The notes under the pieces were generated by a model. That model was given only the letters and a program-made list of their open reading frames with translations, did not search any database and was not told the DNA's origin. A stretch of DNA of 10,553 nt from Muribaculaceae bacterium. GTDB taxonomy: Bacteria > Bacteroidota > Bacteroidia > Bacteroidales > Muribaculaceae. This document shows, one piece after another, positions 1 through 7,073 of this stretch. Location of the stretch: positions 1 to 10,553 of the forward strand of contig JAIDTS010000144.1 of the NCBI GenBank assembly GCA_029060585.1. The letters are read 5' to 3'. The translations under genes and the position numbers were made by a program. Each line of letters starts with the position of its first letter. Within the stretch, counting starts at the first letter, position 1.

Positions 1-1421
1 AAGAAATCCTCGTTGGTGGCCATTATATATGTGCTTGAGATGTTGGGAGAGGGGAGTCCGAACTTCTTCGGATCCTTTATCTCATACACCTGCTTTGGAT
101 TGTAGTTGAGGTTCTTCCCTACCTTGTAGCGTAGATTGGTGTTTGTGTTTCGGTCTCCGATCACCTTGATCGGATTGTCAACGCGGATTGTACCGTGGTC
201 CGTGGTGAGTACCACCTTGTATCCTAATTCCGCTATCCGCCTGAACATATCTGCCGTCGAGCTATGCCTGAACCATGACTCCGTAAGCGACCGATAGGCG
301 GCATCGCTGTTCGCCAACTCGCGGATCATCTTCGACTCCGTTCGCGCGTGGCTCAGCATGTCGATGAAGTTCATGACGATGACGTTGAGCTGCACGTCCT
401 TTATCGAGTTCAGTTTGGCGATGAATTTCTCGCATGCCGACGAGTCGTTGAGCTTCGTGTAGGTGAACTTATCCTTGCGTCTGTAGCGCTCGAGCATGGT
501 CGCTATCAGTTCCTCCTCATGGTTGTTGAGTCCTTCGTCCTCGTCTTCCTCCACCCATAGCTTAGGAAACATCTCCTTTATCTTCAAGGGCATGAGTCCC
601 GAGAATATCGCGTTGCGCGCATACTGTGTGGAGGTTGGTAGGATGGTCGTGTAGAGGTCTTCGCTGACATTGAAGAATTCTGACAGCAACGGCTGTACAC
701 AGCGCCACTGGTCGAGACGGAAATTGTCGATCAGCACGAAGCACACCTTGTCTCCTGCGTCAAGCATCGGGAATATGCGTCGGCTGAAGATGTCTGGACT
801 CATGAGATGCTCACGCCCCGAAGTGATCCATGACTCATAATTGCGCTTGACAAACTTCGCGAAGTTGGAGTTGGCGTCGCGCTTTTGCATCAGCAACATC
901 TCGTCCATATTGCTTTCGGAGTCGGAGAGCTTCATCTCCCAGTAGACCAGCTGACGGTAGCAGTCCATCCAGTCTTCAAGCGTAGACGCAGCGTTGATAT
1001 CGGCCGAGATCTTCTGGAAATCATGCATGTAGCTCGATGAGGTCTGCTCCGCGATTATCTTCGCGCTGTGCAGGTTCTTCTTCAGCGAGAGTAGGATCTG
1101 CATAGGATTGACCGGCTTGATCAGATAGTCCGTGATCTTGTTGCCGATAGCCTGATTCATTATGTTCTCCTCTTCCGATTTCGTGATCATGATCACCGGA
1201 ATGTCCGGATGAGACTGGTTGATACGGGCCAGCGTCTCGAGACCCGAAAGCCCCGGCATGTTCTCGTCGAGCAGGACGAGGGAAATGCCTCCCCCGTCAA
1301 GCGTGTCGAGGGCATCCTGGCCGTTGCTCACGGTCACTATGTCGTAGCCTTTGTTTTTCAGAAACATTATGTGGGGCTTGAGGAGATCTATCTCATCGTC
1401 GGCCCAGAGTATCTTGGTCAT
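1..1421 (-). CDS. porX: PorX-type response regulator with PglZ/alkaline-phosphatase-like domain, 3' end missing
   Basis: My reading of the minus strand gives an open frame of 473 codons from ATG at 1421 that runs off the left edge. It opens with MTKILWADDEIDLLKPHI, a PorX signature. Residues 1-120 are a CheY-like receiver: acidic pocket D8-D9, phospho-acceptor D52 in LLDENMPG, and K in the YLIKPVNP loop. A helical linker follows. Residues from about 220 form a PglZ/alkaline-phosphatase-type domain with candidate metal ligands D232 (LIDN), T265 (PTST), D354 and H358 (NFIDMLSH), and D408-H409 (TTDHG). In Porphyromonas gingivalis PorX controls T9SS genes and its PglZ domain is reported to act as a phosphodiesterase on oligonucleotides. 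The family is near 520 residues, so about 45 residues should lie outside the window. The gene starts 19 nt after porW and is probably cotranscribed with it. No partner histidine kinase (PorY) is visible. The family call is firm; a T9SS role in this organism is inferred. Confidence 0.95.
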   Translation of the reverse strand, partial: MTKILWADDEIDLLKPHIMFLKNKGYDIVTVSNGQDALDTLDGGGISLVLLDENMPGLSGLETLARINQSHPDIPVIMITKSEEENIMNQAIGNKITDYLIKPVNPMQILLSLKKNLHSAKIIAEQTSSSYMHDFQKISADINAASTLEDWMDCYRQLVYWEMKLSDSESNMDEMLLMQKRDANSNFAKFVKRNYESWITSGREHLMSPDIFSRRIFPMLDAGDKVCFVLIDNFRLDQWRCVQPLLSEFFNVSEDLYTTILPTSTQYARNAIFSGLMPLKIKEMFPKLWVEEDEDEGLNNHEEELIATMLERYRRKDKFTYTKLNDSSACEKFIAKLNSIKDVQLNVIVMNFIDMLSHARTESKMIRELANSDAAYRSLTESWFRHSSTADMFRRIAELGYKVVLTTDHGTIRVDNPIKVIGDRNTNTNLRYKVGKNLNYNPKQVYEIKDPKKFGLPSPNISSTYIMATNEDF

Positions 1422-1440
1422 ATCTTTCAGTCTTTGGTTT

Positions 1441-4434
1441 TTAGAGTGGCTCCTGGTCTTCTGTGGGTTCCTGGTCTTCAGAGGATTCCGCTGTCTCGGG
1501 ATTCTCGGTTGACTCCTGACTTTCAGGGTCTAATGGAGTTTCCGGATTGTCAGAATCTTCTGAGTCTTCGGAATTCTCAGATTCCTCTGAGTCTTCTGGA
1601 TTTTCTGAATCCTCTGCTTCCTCAAGGGCTGCAGCTTCGGCCTCTTCGGCCATCGCATTCTCTTCAAAGCGGAAGTATTCTTCAAAAGAACGCCCTTCCT
1701 TGAGCAGAAGTTCAAAGTTGTGCTTGGAGATCATGATGGGCCGTACACCCTCGGGCAACTGAAAGTCCCGTTTGGTCATTACTTTGCGGTAGTTCTCGAG
1801 CTCTCTCAGATTGCTGAAGCCTTTTATGACGAGGATGCCGACATTGTCGAAGCTCATGGGCTCCAGGTCGAAGTCTTTGACCACGAAACTTGAGAAGTTG
1901 AATCGGGCTACCTCGTATAGAAGCAGATTGCCGTTGATCTCATCGCGTGGATATGCAAGCACGAAGTATTGCGGTGCGTTCGGGTCGCGTTCGAAGTTTG
2001 CCGGCTGACCGTCTGAATCAAGCGGCTTGTCGGAGGAAGAAAGGCGTATGTCCCAGATCATGCCGCGGGTGTTGGAGGCTCCGGAGTGTGGCTTCCTGCC
2101 CTCGTTGAGCCCTTTGAGCATCGCACCGGCCACATCGGTCATGTCGGTGTCTGGCCATTTGCGCAGCAGTTCGGTCAGTCGTTCCTTGAACTGGTCGTAG
2201 TCTCCTTCTGTGAGGTAGGAGAGGGCGTCGATGAAGACAAATTTAGGCATAATGGCTGAGAGAGGATATTCCTCCTCCATCTTTTTCGTGATTGCATGCA
2301 CCTCTCTGTTGCGGTCGGCCAGATAGTCGGCATAAGCATCGGCATACATCTGTTGCTCCACTGCGTGCATCCGCTTGAGCCTTTCGAAATAGTCCGGATC
2401 CTCCATCGCCTTGCCGTATGGCGAGTCCGGGAAATCTGTCATGATCCGTTCCCTCCATAACTGCATGGCCTGGGCGTCGCTGCTGCGGGCAGCCATCAGA
2501 TACATGTTGTAGTATATGTCAAGCCTGTAGATATTGTCGGGATAGTCCGTGAGCAGCTTGTCAAATTCCTTGCGCGCTGCCCGGAAATCCTCAAGTTTGT
2601 CCTTGAGAATGATGCCCATGTTGTAGAGACCTTCCTGAATCACGTCATTTGCCGTGGCCTTCTGTTCTTCGGAAAGAGGCAATAATGCCAGATAGTATTC
2701 AGGGAAATGGGGATCTGTGGCGTGGTCGGGTACTCCATCTTTGCCGTCGGGCGTGTTCGTGCCTTCTGTTGAGCTGTCTGATGCTGTCTCGTTGCCTTCG
2801 TCGTCTTCCTGATTCTCATCCTCGAAGGCGAACGATGTCTTGTTGCGGCGTCGCCAGTCGTCTTCGAGCTTTCTTGCGCCCCAGCGTCGCTGGAATTCAG
2901 TCTTTCCCGCGGATTTTGTGGTGTTGTTGTAGAAATACCATGATTTGTCGGAGTTGAACTGCAGGCCTGTGTTCCCTCCTTGCTGGTCGATAGGGGAGTT
3001 GCCCTGAGGTCTGTTGGCCATGGCTTCCTCCCTTGCGGCGGCTTCAGCTGCTTCTTTTTCCTGTTTCTTCAAGTTCTCTGCCTGCTCGTCGGCCCACTCC
3101 AGACGTTTCTCTTCCGGAAGGGCGGCTATTGCGAGAAGAGAGTCCTGAAGCTCTACGTTGCCGGCATAGACAGCCAGTTGGTCCAGAACGTCGGAGCGGA
3201 GCTTGATCTGTCGGTAGTCAGGATAGGTCTGTGGCAGCTGTGGCAGGGCTTCCGAATAGCAAGGCTGGGCCTTAGTGTATTCCCTTTCGTCGAAATAAAT
3301 AGCGCCGAGTGCGAGGTTTGCCATTGCCTTGTCCACTCCGTTGCGGGTAGATTTCTTCACTGCAAGCGTATAGTTGGCCTTGGCATCGGCCGTGTCCTTT
3401 CGGGATAGATATAGGTTGCCGATGGCGTAATATATCTGGTCGAGATATTCATTGTTGCGTTGGTAACGTGTCATGGCCTTGAGAGCCGACACCTCTTTGG
3501 AAATGTCGTTGCCTCGGTATACCTCGCTCTGCTTGATGCGTGCGTTGAATTTCAGCCGGTACGGGGTGGAGAATCCGCTTCCCGCCTTGCGGAACGCCTC
3601 ATAGGCCTCAGCGTCGTTGCCTGCCTGGCGGCAGGCCTGCCCGAGAAGGAAGTAGAGGCGGTGTTTCTGCACTCCAGAGCTTGATTCGGCTGCTTTCTGC
3701 AGAAAGGGTATGGCTTCGCTGTAGCGTCCGGCCTTGATGAGGTAGGATGACTCTACGAGGTCGTATAGATGGCGGAGGTTTTTGCTTGTGAGGTCCTTCT
3801 CTTTGATTTTGACGAGTATATTCTCTGCTTCGTAGGTCCAGTCAAGCGCGGCGTAGCAGCGTGCCTGCCATAGCAAGGCTTCAGTCACGACCTCCGGCAT
3901 CCATGTGAAGTGGCGCGATATGTACATGAAGGTTGCGGCTGCTCCCATGAAGTCACCGTTGAAATACTGTCCCTTCCCGAGCATAATCCATGCGTTGTGG
4001 AGGAAAGGGTTGAATTCGTCGCGGGCCCGAAATGCCTTTTCTTTGGCGGAGCCCGACTTTTTAGGTGGTTTTTTCTTAATGGAGTGCAGCTGGATAGCCT
4101 TCTGCATCTTCTCGATTGTTCTCTTGAAGTCTCCCTTGGGCTTCGGCATTGTCTCGTCGGCGCGGGCGTCTGCCGGATGCGTCAGGAGCATACGCGTGAA
4201 GTCGTCGTCATATCCCTCTTCCATCGCCTTCAGTGTCTCCTTATAGTGTTCGTTGCCGTTGAAGTAGACGTTATAGCGCGTGTTGAAGGCCTGCCAGTTT
4301 CTGGAAATGGCAGTGTTCTTCTTCGTGCCGCATCCGGCAAGCGTCAATATCGCGGCGAGAAGTAGACAGCAATGGATATGTATTCTTCTTCTATCCAATA
4401 AATCAATAATTTCATATAACTTCAACCTCGACAA
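1441..4434 (-). CDS. porW: PorW/SprE-type T9SS lipoprotein with TPR repeats and an acidic C-terminal tail
   Basis: A 997-codon frame. A lipoprotein signal peptide ends in LTLAGC, with C35 the lipidated residue. The next segment (SRNWQAFNTRYNVYFNGNE, residues 44-62) and the later blocks WYFYNNTTKSAGKTEFQRRW and FPEYYLALLP are typical of PorW/SprE. Residues about 120-420 are rich in TPR-like helix pairs, and TPR-like sequence resumes after the middle acidic stretch. PorW/SprE is an essential T9SS component in Porphyromonas and Flavobacterium, thought to link the PorKN ring with the rest of the machine. No acidic residues follow C35, so a periplasm-facing location is likelier than surface display. 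The folded part seems to end near residue 928; a 69-residue acidic tail follows. No in-frame ATG exists between the lpxB stop and the lipobox: candidate starts are TTG at 4434, 4425 and 4398. I give the longest frame; TTG 4398 gives the most normal signal peptide (MDRRRIHIHCC...). It lies 18 nt after lpxB. Confidence 0.9.
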   Translation of the reverse strand: MSRLKLYEIIDLLDRRRIHIHCCLLLAAILTLAGCGTKKNTAISRNWQAFNTRYNVYFNGNEHYKETLKAMEEGYDDDFTRMLLTHPADARADETMPKPKGDFKRTIEKMQKAIQLHSIKKKPPKKSGSAKEKAFRARDEFNPFLHNAWIMLGKGQYFNGDFMGAAATFMYISRHFTWMPEVVTEALLWQARCYAALDWTYEAENILVKIKEKDLTSKNLRHLYDLVESSYLIKAGRYSEAIPFLQKAAESSSGVQKHRLYFLLGQACRQAGNDAEAYEAFRKAGSGFSTPYRLKFNARIKQSEVYRGNDISKEVSALKAMTRYQRNNEYLDQIYYAIGNLYLSRKDTADAKANYTLAVKKSTRNGVDKAMANLALGAIYFDEREYTKAQPCYSEALPQLPQTYPDYRQIKLRSDVLDQLAVYAGNVELQDSLLAIAALPEEKRLEWADEQAENLKKQEKEAAEAAAREEAMANRPQGNSPIDQQGGNTGLQFNSDKSWYFYNNTTKSAGKTEFQRRWGARKLEDDWRRRNKTSFAFEDENQEDDEGNETASDSSTEGTNTPDGKDGVPDHATDPHFPEYYLALLPLSEEQKATANDVIQEGLYNMGIILKDKLEDFRAARKEFDKLLTDYPDNIYRLDIYYNMYLMAARSSDAQAMQLWRERIMTDFPDSPYGKAMEDPDYFERLKRMHAVEQQMYADAYADYLADRNREVHAITKKMEEEYPLSAIMPKFVFIDALSYLTEGDYDQFKERLTELLRKWPDTDMTDVAGAMLKGLNEGRKPHSGASNTRGMIWDIRLSSSDKPLDSDGQPANFERDPNAPQYFVLAYPRDEINGNLLLYEVARFNFSSFVVKDFDLEPMSFDNVGILVIKGFSNLRELENYRKVMTKRDFQLPEGVRPIMISKHNFELLLKEGRSFEEYFRFEENAMAEEAEAAALEEAEDSENPEDSEESENSEDSEDSDNPETPLDPESQESTENPETAESSEDQEPTEDQEPL
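1444..1650 (-). repeat. Acidic repeat-bearing tail of PorW (coding repeat)
   Basis: This stretch codes for PorW residues 929-997. By my count 31 of the 69 residues are D or E, and there is no K or R. A degenerate 9-residue unit repeats three times: SENPEDSEE (943-951), SENSEDSED (952-960) and SDNPETPLD (961-969), covering about 1528-1608. At the DNA level the plus-strand string CTGAGTCTTC recurs at a 27-bp spacing. A second short repeat, EDQEPT then EDQEPL, makes up the last 12 residues. This is consistent with growth by slippage or unequal exchange. The function is unknown; a flexible, highly charged arm is the simplest reading. Confidence 0.8.
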
Positions 4435-4452
4435 CCAGACAATCCCGACAAC

Positions 4453-5577
4453 CTACAACTTAAAAATATATTCCGCTGCCGTCTTGGACGCGTCCGTGGT
4501 GCCGAGTCGTTTCTTCATGTTCCTGTATCCGGAAAGCTGCCAGTCCCGTTGCGGCGAAGGCTGAAGGAGCGGACCCAGTGCGCGCGCTATCCTTTCAGAT
4601 GTGCAGTTGTGGAGCAGAAGCTCGGTGACTATGCTGTTGCCGACTATCAGGTTGGGCAGTGAGACGTACTTCACTTTCAGGATTTTCTTCATTATGCCGT
4701 AGGTGAGGCGCGAGCCGTTGCCACGGTAGCAGACCACCTGCGGTGTCCCGATGACTGCCGTCTCAAGGGTGGCGGTGCCTGAGGTAACTATCGCGGCGGC
4801 TGAATATTTCAGTAAGGTATGTGTAGCTCCAAATGCAAGCTGAAGCCCTGTGTCCTGCGCTATCGAGCGGTAGAACTTTTCCGGAACGGATGGCGCGGCG
4901 GCTATGATATACTGGTAGTCGGGAAAACGTTTGGCGGCCTCTATCATCAGCGGAAGATTGTTGCGGATCTCTGCCCTGCGTGATCCCGGCAGTATGGCTA
5001 TAATGGGGCGCGTGTCTGATATTCCTTGCCTTTCAAGGAAATGCTTCTTCGGGGGAATATGGCCGAGTGAATCCTCCACTTCCTTTACGGTCGGATTGCC
5101 TACATAGCGCACTTCCATCCCGTGCTTCTTGAAGTAGGCTGTCTCGAATGGAAGGATGCTGTAGAGATTGGTGAGGTATTTCTTAAGTTTGGGTATTCGC
5201 CATTCCTTCCAGGCCCATACCTTGGGGGCGATGAGCCAGTCCACTCGGATTCCAAGTGAATAAGCGTATGCGGCGAGCTTCAGGTTGAACGACGGATAGT
5301 CTACGAGAATAAGCACGTCCGGGTGGAACTGCCGCACTATGGATTTTGCCTGGCTAAGGTTTGACAGTACGGTCGGGAGCGAACGTATCACTTCTGTGAA
5401 CCCCATTACGTTCATCTTCTCGATGTGGATCTCGGGCTCACGTCCTGATGCCTGCGCCATCAGGTCTCCTCCTAAGAAGCGGAATTCCGCGTCCTTGTCA
5501 AGTCGCTTTATCTCTTTGATCAGCCGCGAGGCGTGAAGATCGCCCGACGCCTCTCCGGCCACTAACATATACTTCAT
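4453..5577 (-). CDS. lpxB: Lipid-A-disaccharide synthase LpxB
   Basis: A full-length 374-residue protein, normal for the family. LpxB is a peripheral inner-membrane GT-B glycosyltransferase of family GT19. It joins lipid X (2,3-diacylglucosamine-1-phosphate) to UDP-2,3-diacylglucosamine, giving the lipid A disaccharide and UDP. Diagnostic motifs are VAGEASGDLHAS at 6-17, VDYPSFNLKLA at 92-102, APKVWAWKEWRI at 117-128, YVGNP at 158-162, LPGSRRAEI at 196-204, SGTATLETA at 266-274 and LPNLIVGN at 307-314. The ATG start is fixed by the conserved N-terminus. It is probably the first gene of an lpxB-porW-porX transcript. surE, a common upstream partner of lpxB in Bacteroidota, is not adjacent; a divergent lipoprotein gene begins 34 bp away instead. 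It ends in TAG, in the same frame as porW. Confidence 0.97.
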   Translation of the reverse strand: MKYMLVAGEASGDLHASRLIKEIKRLDKDAEFRFLGGDLMAQASGREPEIHIEKMNVMGFTEVIRSLPTVLSNLSQAKSIVRQFHPDVLILVDYPSFNLKLAAYAYSLGIRVDWLIAPKVWAWKEWRIPKLKKYLTNLYSILPFETAYFKKHGMEVRYVGNPTVKEVEDSLGHIPPKKHFLERQGISDTRPIIAILPGSRRAEIRNNLPLMIEAAKRFPDYQYIIAAAPSVPEKFYRSIAQDTGLQLAFGATHTLLKYSAAAIVTSGTATLETAVIGTPQVVCYRGNGSRLTYGIMKKILKVKYVSLPNLIVGNSIVTELLLHNCTSERIARALGPLLQPSPQRDWQLSGYRNMKKRLGTTDASKTAAEYIFKL

Positions 5578-5611
5578 ATAATAAATACGTTATAACCGAC
5601 GTTTTTCGTAT
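5578..5611. promoter_or_regulatory. 34-bp divergent intergenic region between lpxB and the lipoprotein gene
   Basis: Both start codons flank this A/T-rich spacer, so promoters for the two directions must overlap here or extend into the opposite coding sequence. It contains the perfect 8-bp palindrome GTTATAAC at 5589-5596, and weak arms ATACG (5585-5589) and CGTAT (5607-5611). I see no clear copy of the Bacteroidota promoter pair (TTTG near -33, TAnnTTTG near -7). The regulatory role follows from the layout and is not shown by a recognised site. Confidence 0.5.
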
Positions 5612-7030
5612 ATGAAAACAATGCGAACACTCTTTTTTTTCTTCAACTCGCTTATCGCCTCCATAATAGCATCCGCGTTGCTCACGGGATGCATATCTGA
5701 TGAATTCACCGATTCGCCCTCGGATATTCTGACCTTTTCTACAGATACTCTGAGATTTGACACTGTTTTTACCGACCTTGGAACTCCTACCGCTCGCCTG
5801 AAGGTGTTCAACAGGGCATCGAAAGCGGTCAACATATCCAGCATCAGGATGAGGAACGACGACGGGACGTTTGCTATGAACGTCGACGGAGTGTCCGGCA
5901 AGGAGTTTGAGAATGTCGAGATTCGCGCCAACGATTCCATATTTGTCTTCGTGGAGTGCATGATCGGTGGTAGCGATGATCCGAAGCCCTTCAAGGTGGA
6001 GGGTATGATGGATTTTATTACCAACGGAGTGTCGCAGACCGTCATTTTGGAAGCTTACGGGCAGAACGTGCGTCGTCTGCGTGGAGTGACTCTTGATGCT
6101 GATGCCGTATTCACTGATGAGATGCCGTATGTGGTTTTTGATACGCTTCGTGTCTCGGAAGGTGTCACCTTGACGCTTGAGCCCGGAACACGCCTTCTGT
6201 TCCACGATAAAGCCATGCTGCAGGTCGACGGGCGACTTCTGGCGGTGGGAGAGACCGGAAATACGATAAGCTTGCGCGGCGATCGCCTCGACGATGTGCT
6301 TCCCGACACCGGATATGAGATCCTCGCAGGCCAGTGGAAGGGTGTCCGGTTTGCACCGTCCTCGTTCGGCAACAGGATGGAATTCGTGGAGATGCAGTCT
6401 TCCTCATTCGGAGTGGTAGTTGACAGCTGCGGGGTGACCGACCGTGAGAAACTGACATTGGTCAATTCCTGGCTTCATAACTCGCAGGGAAATGTTCTTC
6501 GTTCTGAGCATGCGGTGGTCAACGCCTACGGATGTTGCTTCTCCGACGCCGGCGAGGCAGTGGTCTGGCTTCGTGGTGGAGAGCATGAATTCGTGCAGTG
6601 CACAATGGCCAACTACTATCTGTTCGCCATATCCCCTGAATCGATTCTCACGTTGTCGCATGTGTCGCGTAAGGATAGCTCGGGAATATCCAATCCGCTT
6701 ATGACGGCCTCATTTGAAAACTGTATTGTCTACGGCATTACGTCGCCCCTATCTCCCGGAAATCTGGAAGAGACCGACATATACATGCGCAATGTCCTGC
6801 TTGGCGTCTCGGGTTCTGACGACGACCATTTCATATCATGCATCTGGGACGAGAATCCACTTTTCGAGACCATCCGCGACGAATATTTCTTCGATTATCG
6901 CCTGAAGGAAGACTCTCCGGCCATAGATGCGGGAAATCCCGCATTCGTCACTCCCATATGCCTGAAAGACATGTATGGTGTCGACCGCCTCGAATGGGGC
7001 AATCCGGCTCTCGGAGCCTACGCCCGCTGA
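5612..7030 (+). CDS. Predicted surface lipoprotein with beta-helix-like middle and anchor-Q-like C-terminus
   Basis: A 472-residue protein. The signal peptide ends in ALLTGC, with C27 lipidated. The next residues, ISDE, resemble the Bacteroidota lipoprotein export signal (S followed by acidic residues), so surface exposure is predicted. Residues about 38-155 look like a beta-rich, immunoglobulin-like domain. Residues about 155-435 look like a right-handed parallel beta-helix: short beta runs, G/N-rich turns, a TLEPGTRLLF entry segment, and phrases such as VVNAYGCCFSDAGEAVVW and FENCIVYG. The C-terminus (DYRLKEDSPAIDAGNP, then NPALGAYA) matches the ending of beta-helix proteins annotated as choice-of-anchor Q. 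Related folds bind or cleave polysaccharides, but I see no catalytic motif and assign no activity. ATG 5612 is used; ATG 5621 would remove three residues. There is no T9SS C-terminal sorting domain. It diverges from lpxB and converges on pldA. Confidence 0.82.
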   Translation: MKTMRTLFFFFNSLIASIIASALLTGCISDEFTDSPSDILTFSTDTLRFDTVFTDLGTPTARLKVFNRASKAVNISSIRMRNDDGTFAMNVDGVSGKEFENVEIRANDSIFVFVECMIGGSDDPKPFKVEGMMDFITNGVSQTVILEAYGQNVRRLRGVTLDADAVFTDEMPYVVFDTLRVSEGVTLTLEPGTRLLFHDKAMLQVDGRLLAVGETGNTISLRGDRLDDVLPDTGYEILAGQWKGVRFAPSSFGNRMEFVEMQSSSFGVVVDSCGVTDREKLTLVNSWLHNSQGNVLRSEHAVVNAYGCCFSDAGEAVVWLRGGEHEFVQCTMANYYLFAISPESILTLSHVSRKDSSGISNPLMTASFENCIVYGITSPLSPGNLEETDIYMRNVLLGVSGSDDDHFISCIWDENPLFETIRDEYFFDYRLKEDSPAIDAGNPAFVTPICLKDMYGVDRLEWGNPALGAYAR

Positions 7031-7041
7031 CCCATCCCCCT

Positions 7042-7069
7042 CTTAAGACTTAAGACTTAAGACTTAATA
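7042..7069. repeat. CTTAAGA heptamer tandem repeat between convergent genes
   Basis: Three perfect CTTAAGA units (7042-7048, 7049-7055, 7056-7062) are followed by a fourth with one change, CTTAATA (7063-7069). Each unit contains the palindrome CTTAAG, so separated copies can pair on either strand. The array fills most of the 43 bp between the stop of the lipoprotein gene (7030) and the stop of pldA (7074). It could act as a bidirectional terminator or simply be a slippage-prone microsatellite; neither is proven. Confidence 0.85.
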
Positions 7070-7073
7070 CTTC

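Noticed and set aside
1209..1703. A 164-codon plus-strand frame opposite porX and porW
   Set aside because: Both genes on the minus strand are firmly identified, and the frame runs across their junction with no family signature.
1547..1762. A Ser-rich plus-strand frame opposite the PorW tail
   Set aside because: It is the reverse reading of the acidic GAA/GAT/TCT-type repeats and has no independent support.
4344..4415. A short frame from ATG 4415 (MKLLIYWIEEEYISIAV...) as the true porW start
   Set aside because: It is out of frame with PorW, ends after 23 codons, and its acidic start is a poor signal peptide. It stays relevant only if an indel is present.
5498..6205. A 235-codon minus-strand frame across the lpxB start and the lipoprotein gene
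   Set aside because: It lies opposite two well-supported genes, includes the conserved LpxB N-terminus in another frame, and its product has no recognisable motif.
6900..7030. A T9SS C-terminal sorting domain on the beta-helix-like lipoprotein
   Set aside because: The end matches the SPAIDAG...GAY pattern and lacks the CTD motifs; the protein has a lipobox and so another route to the surface.
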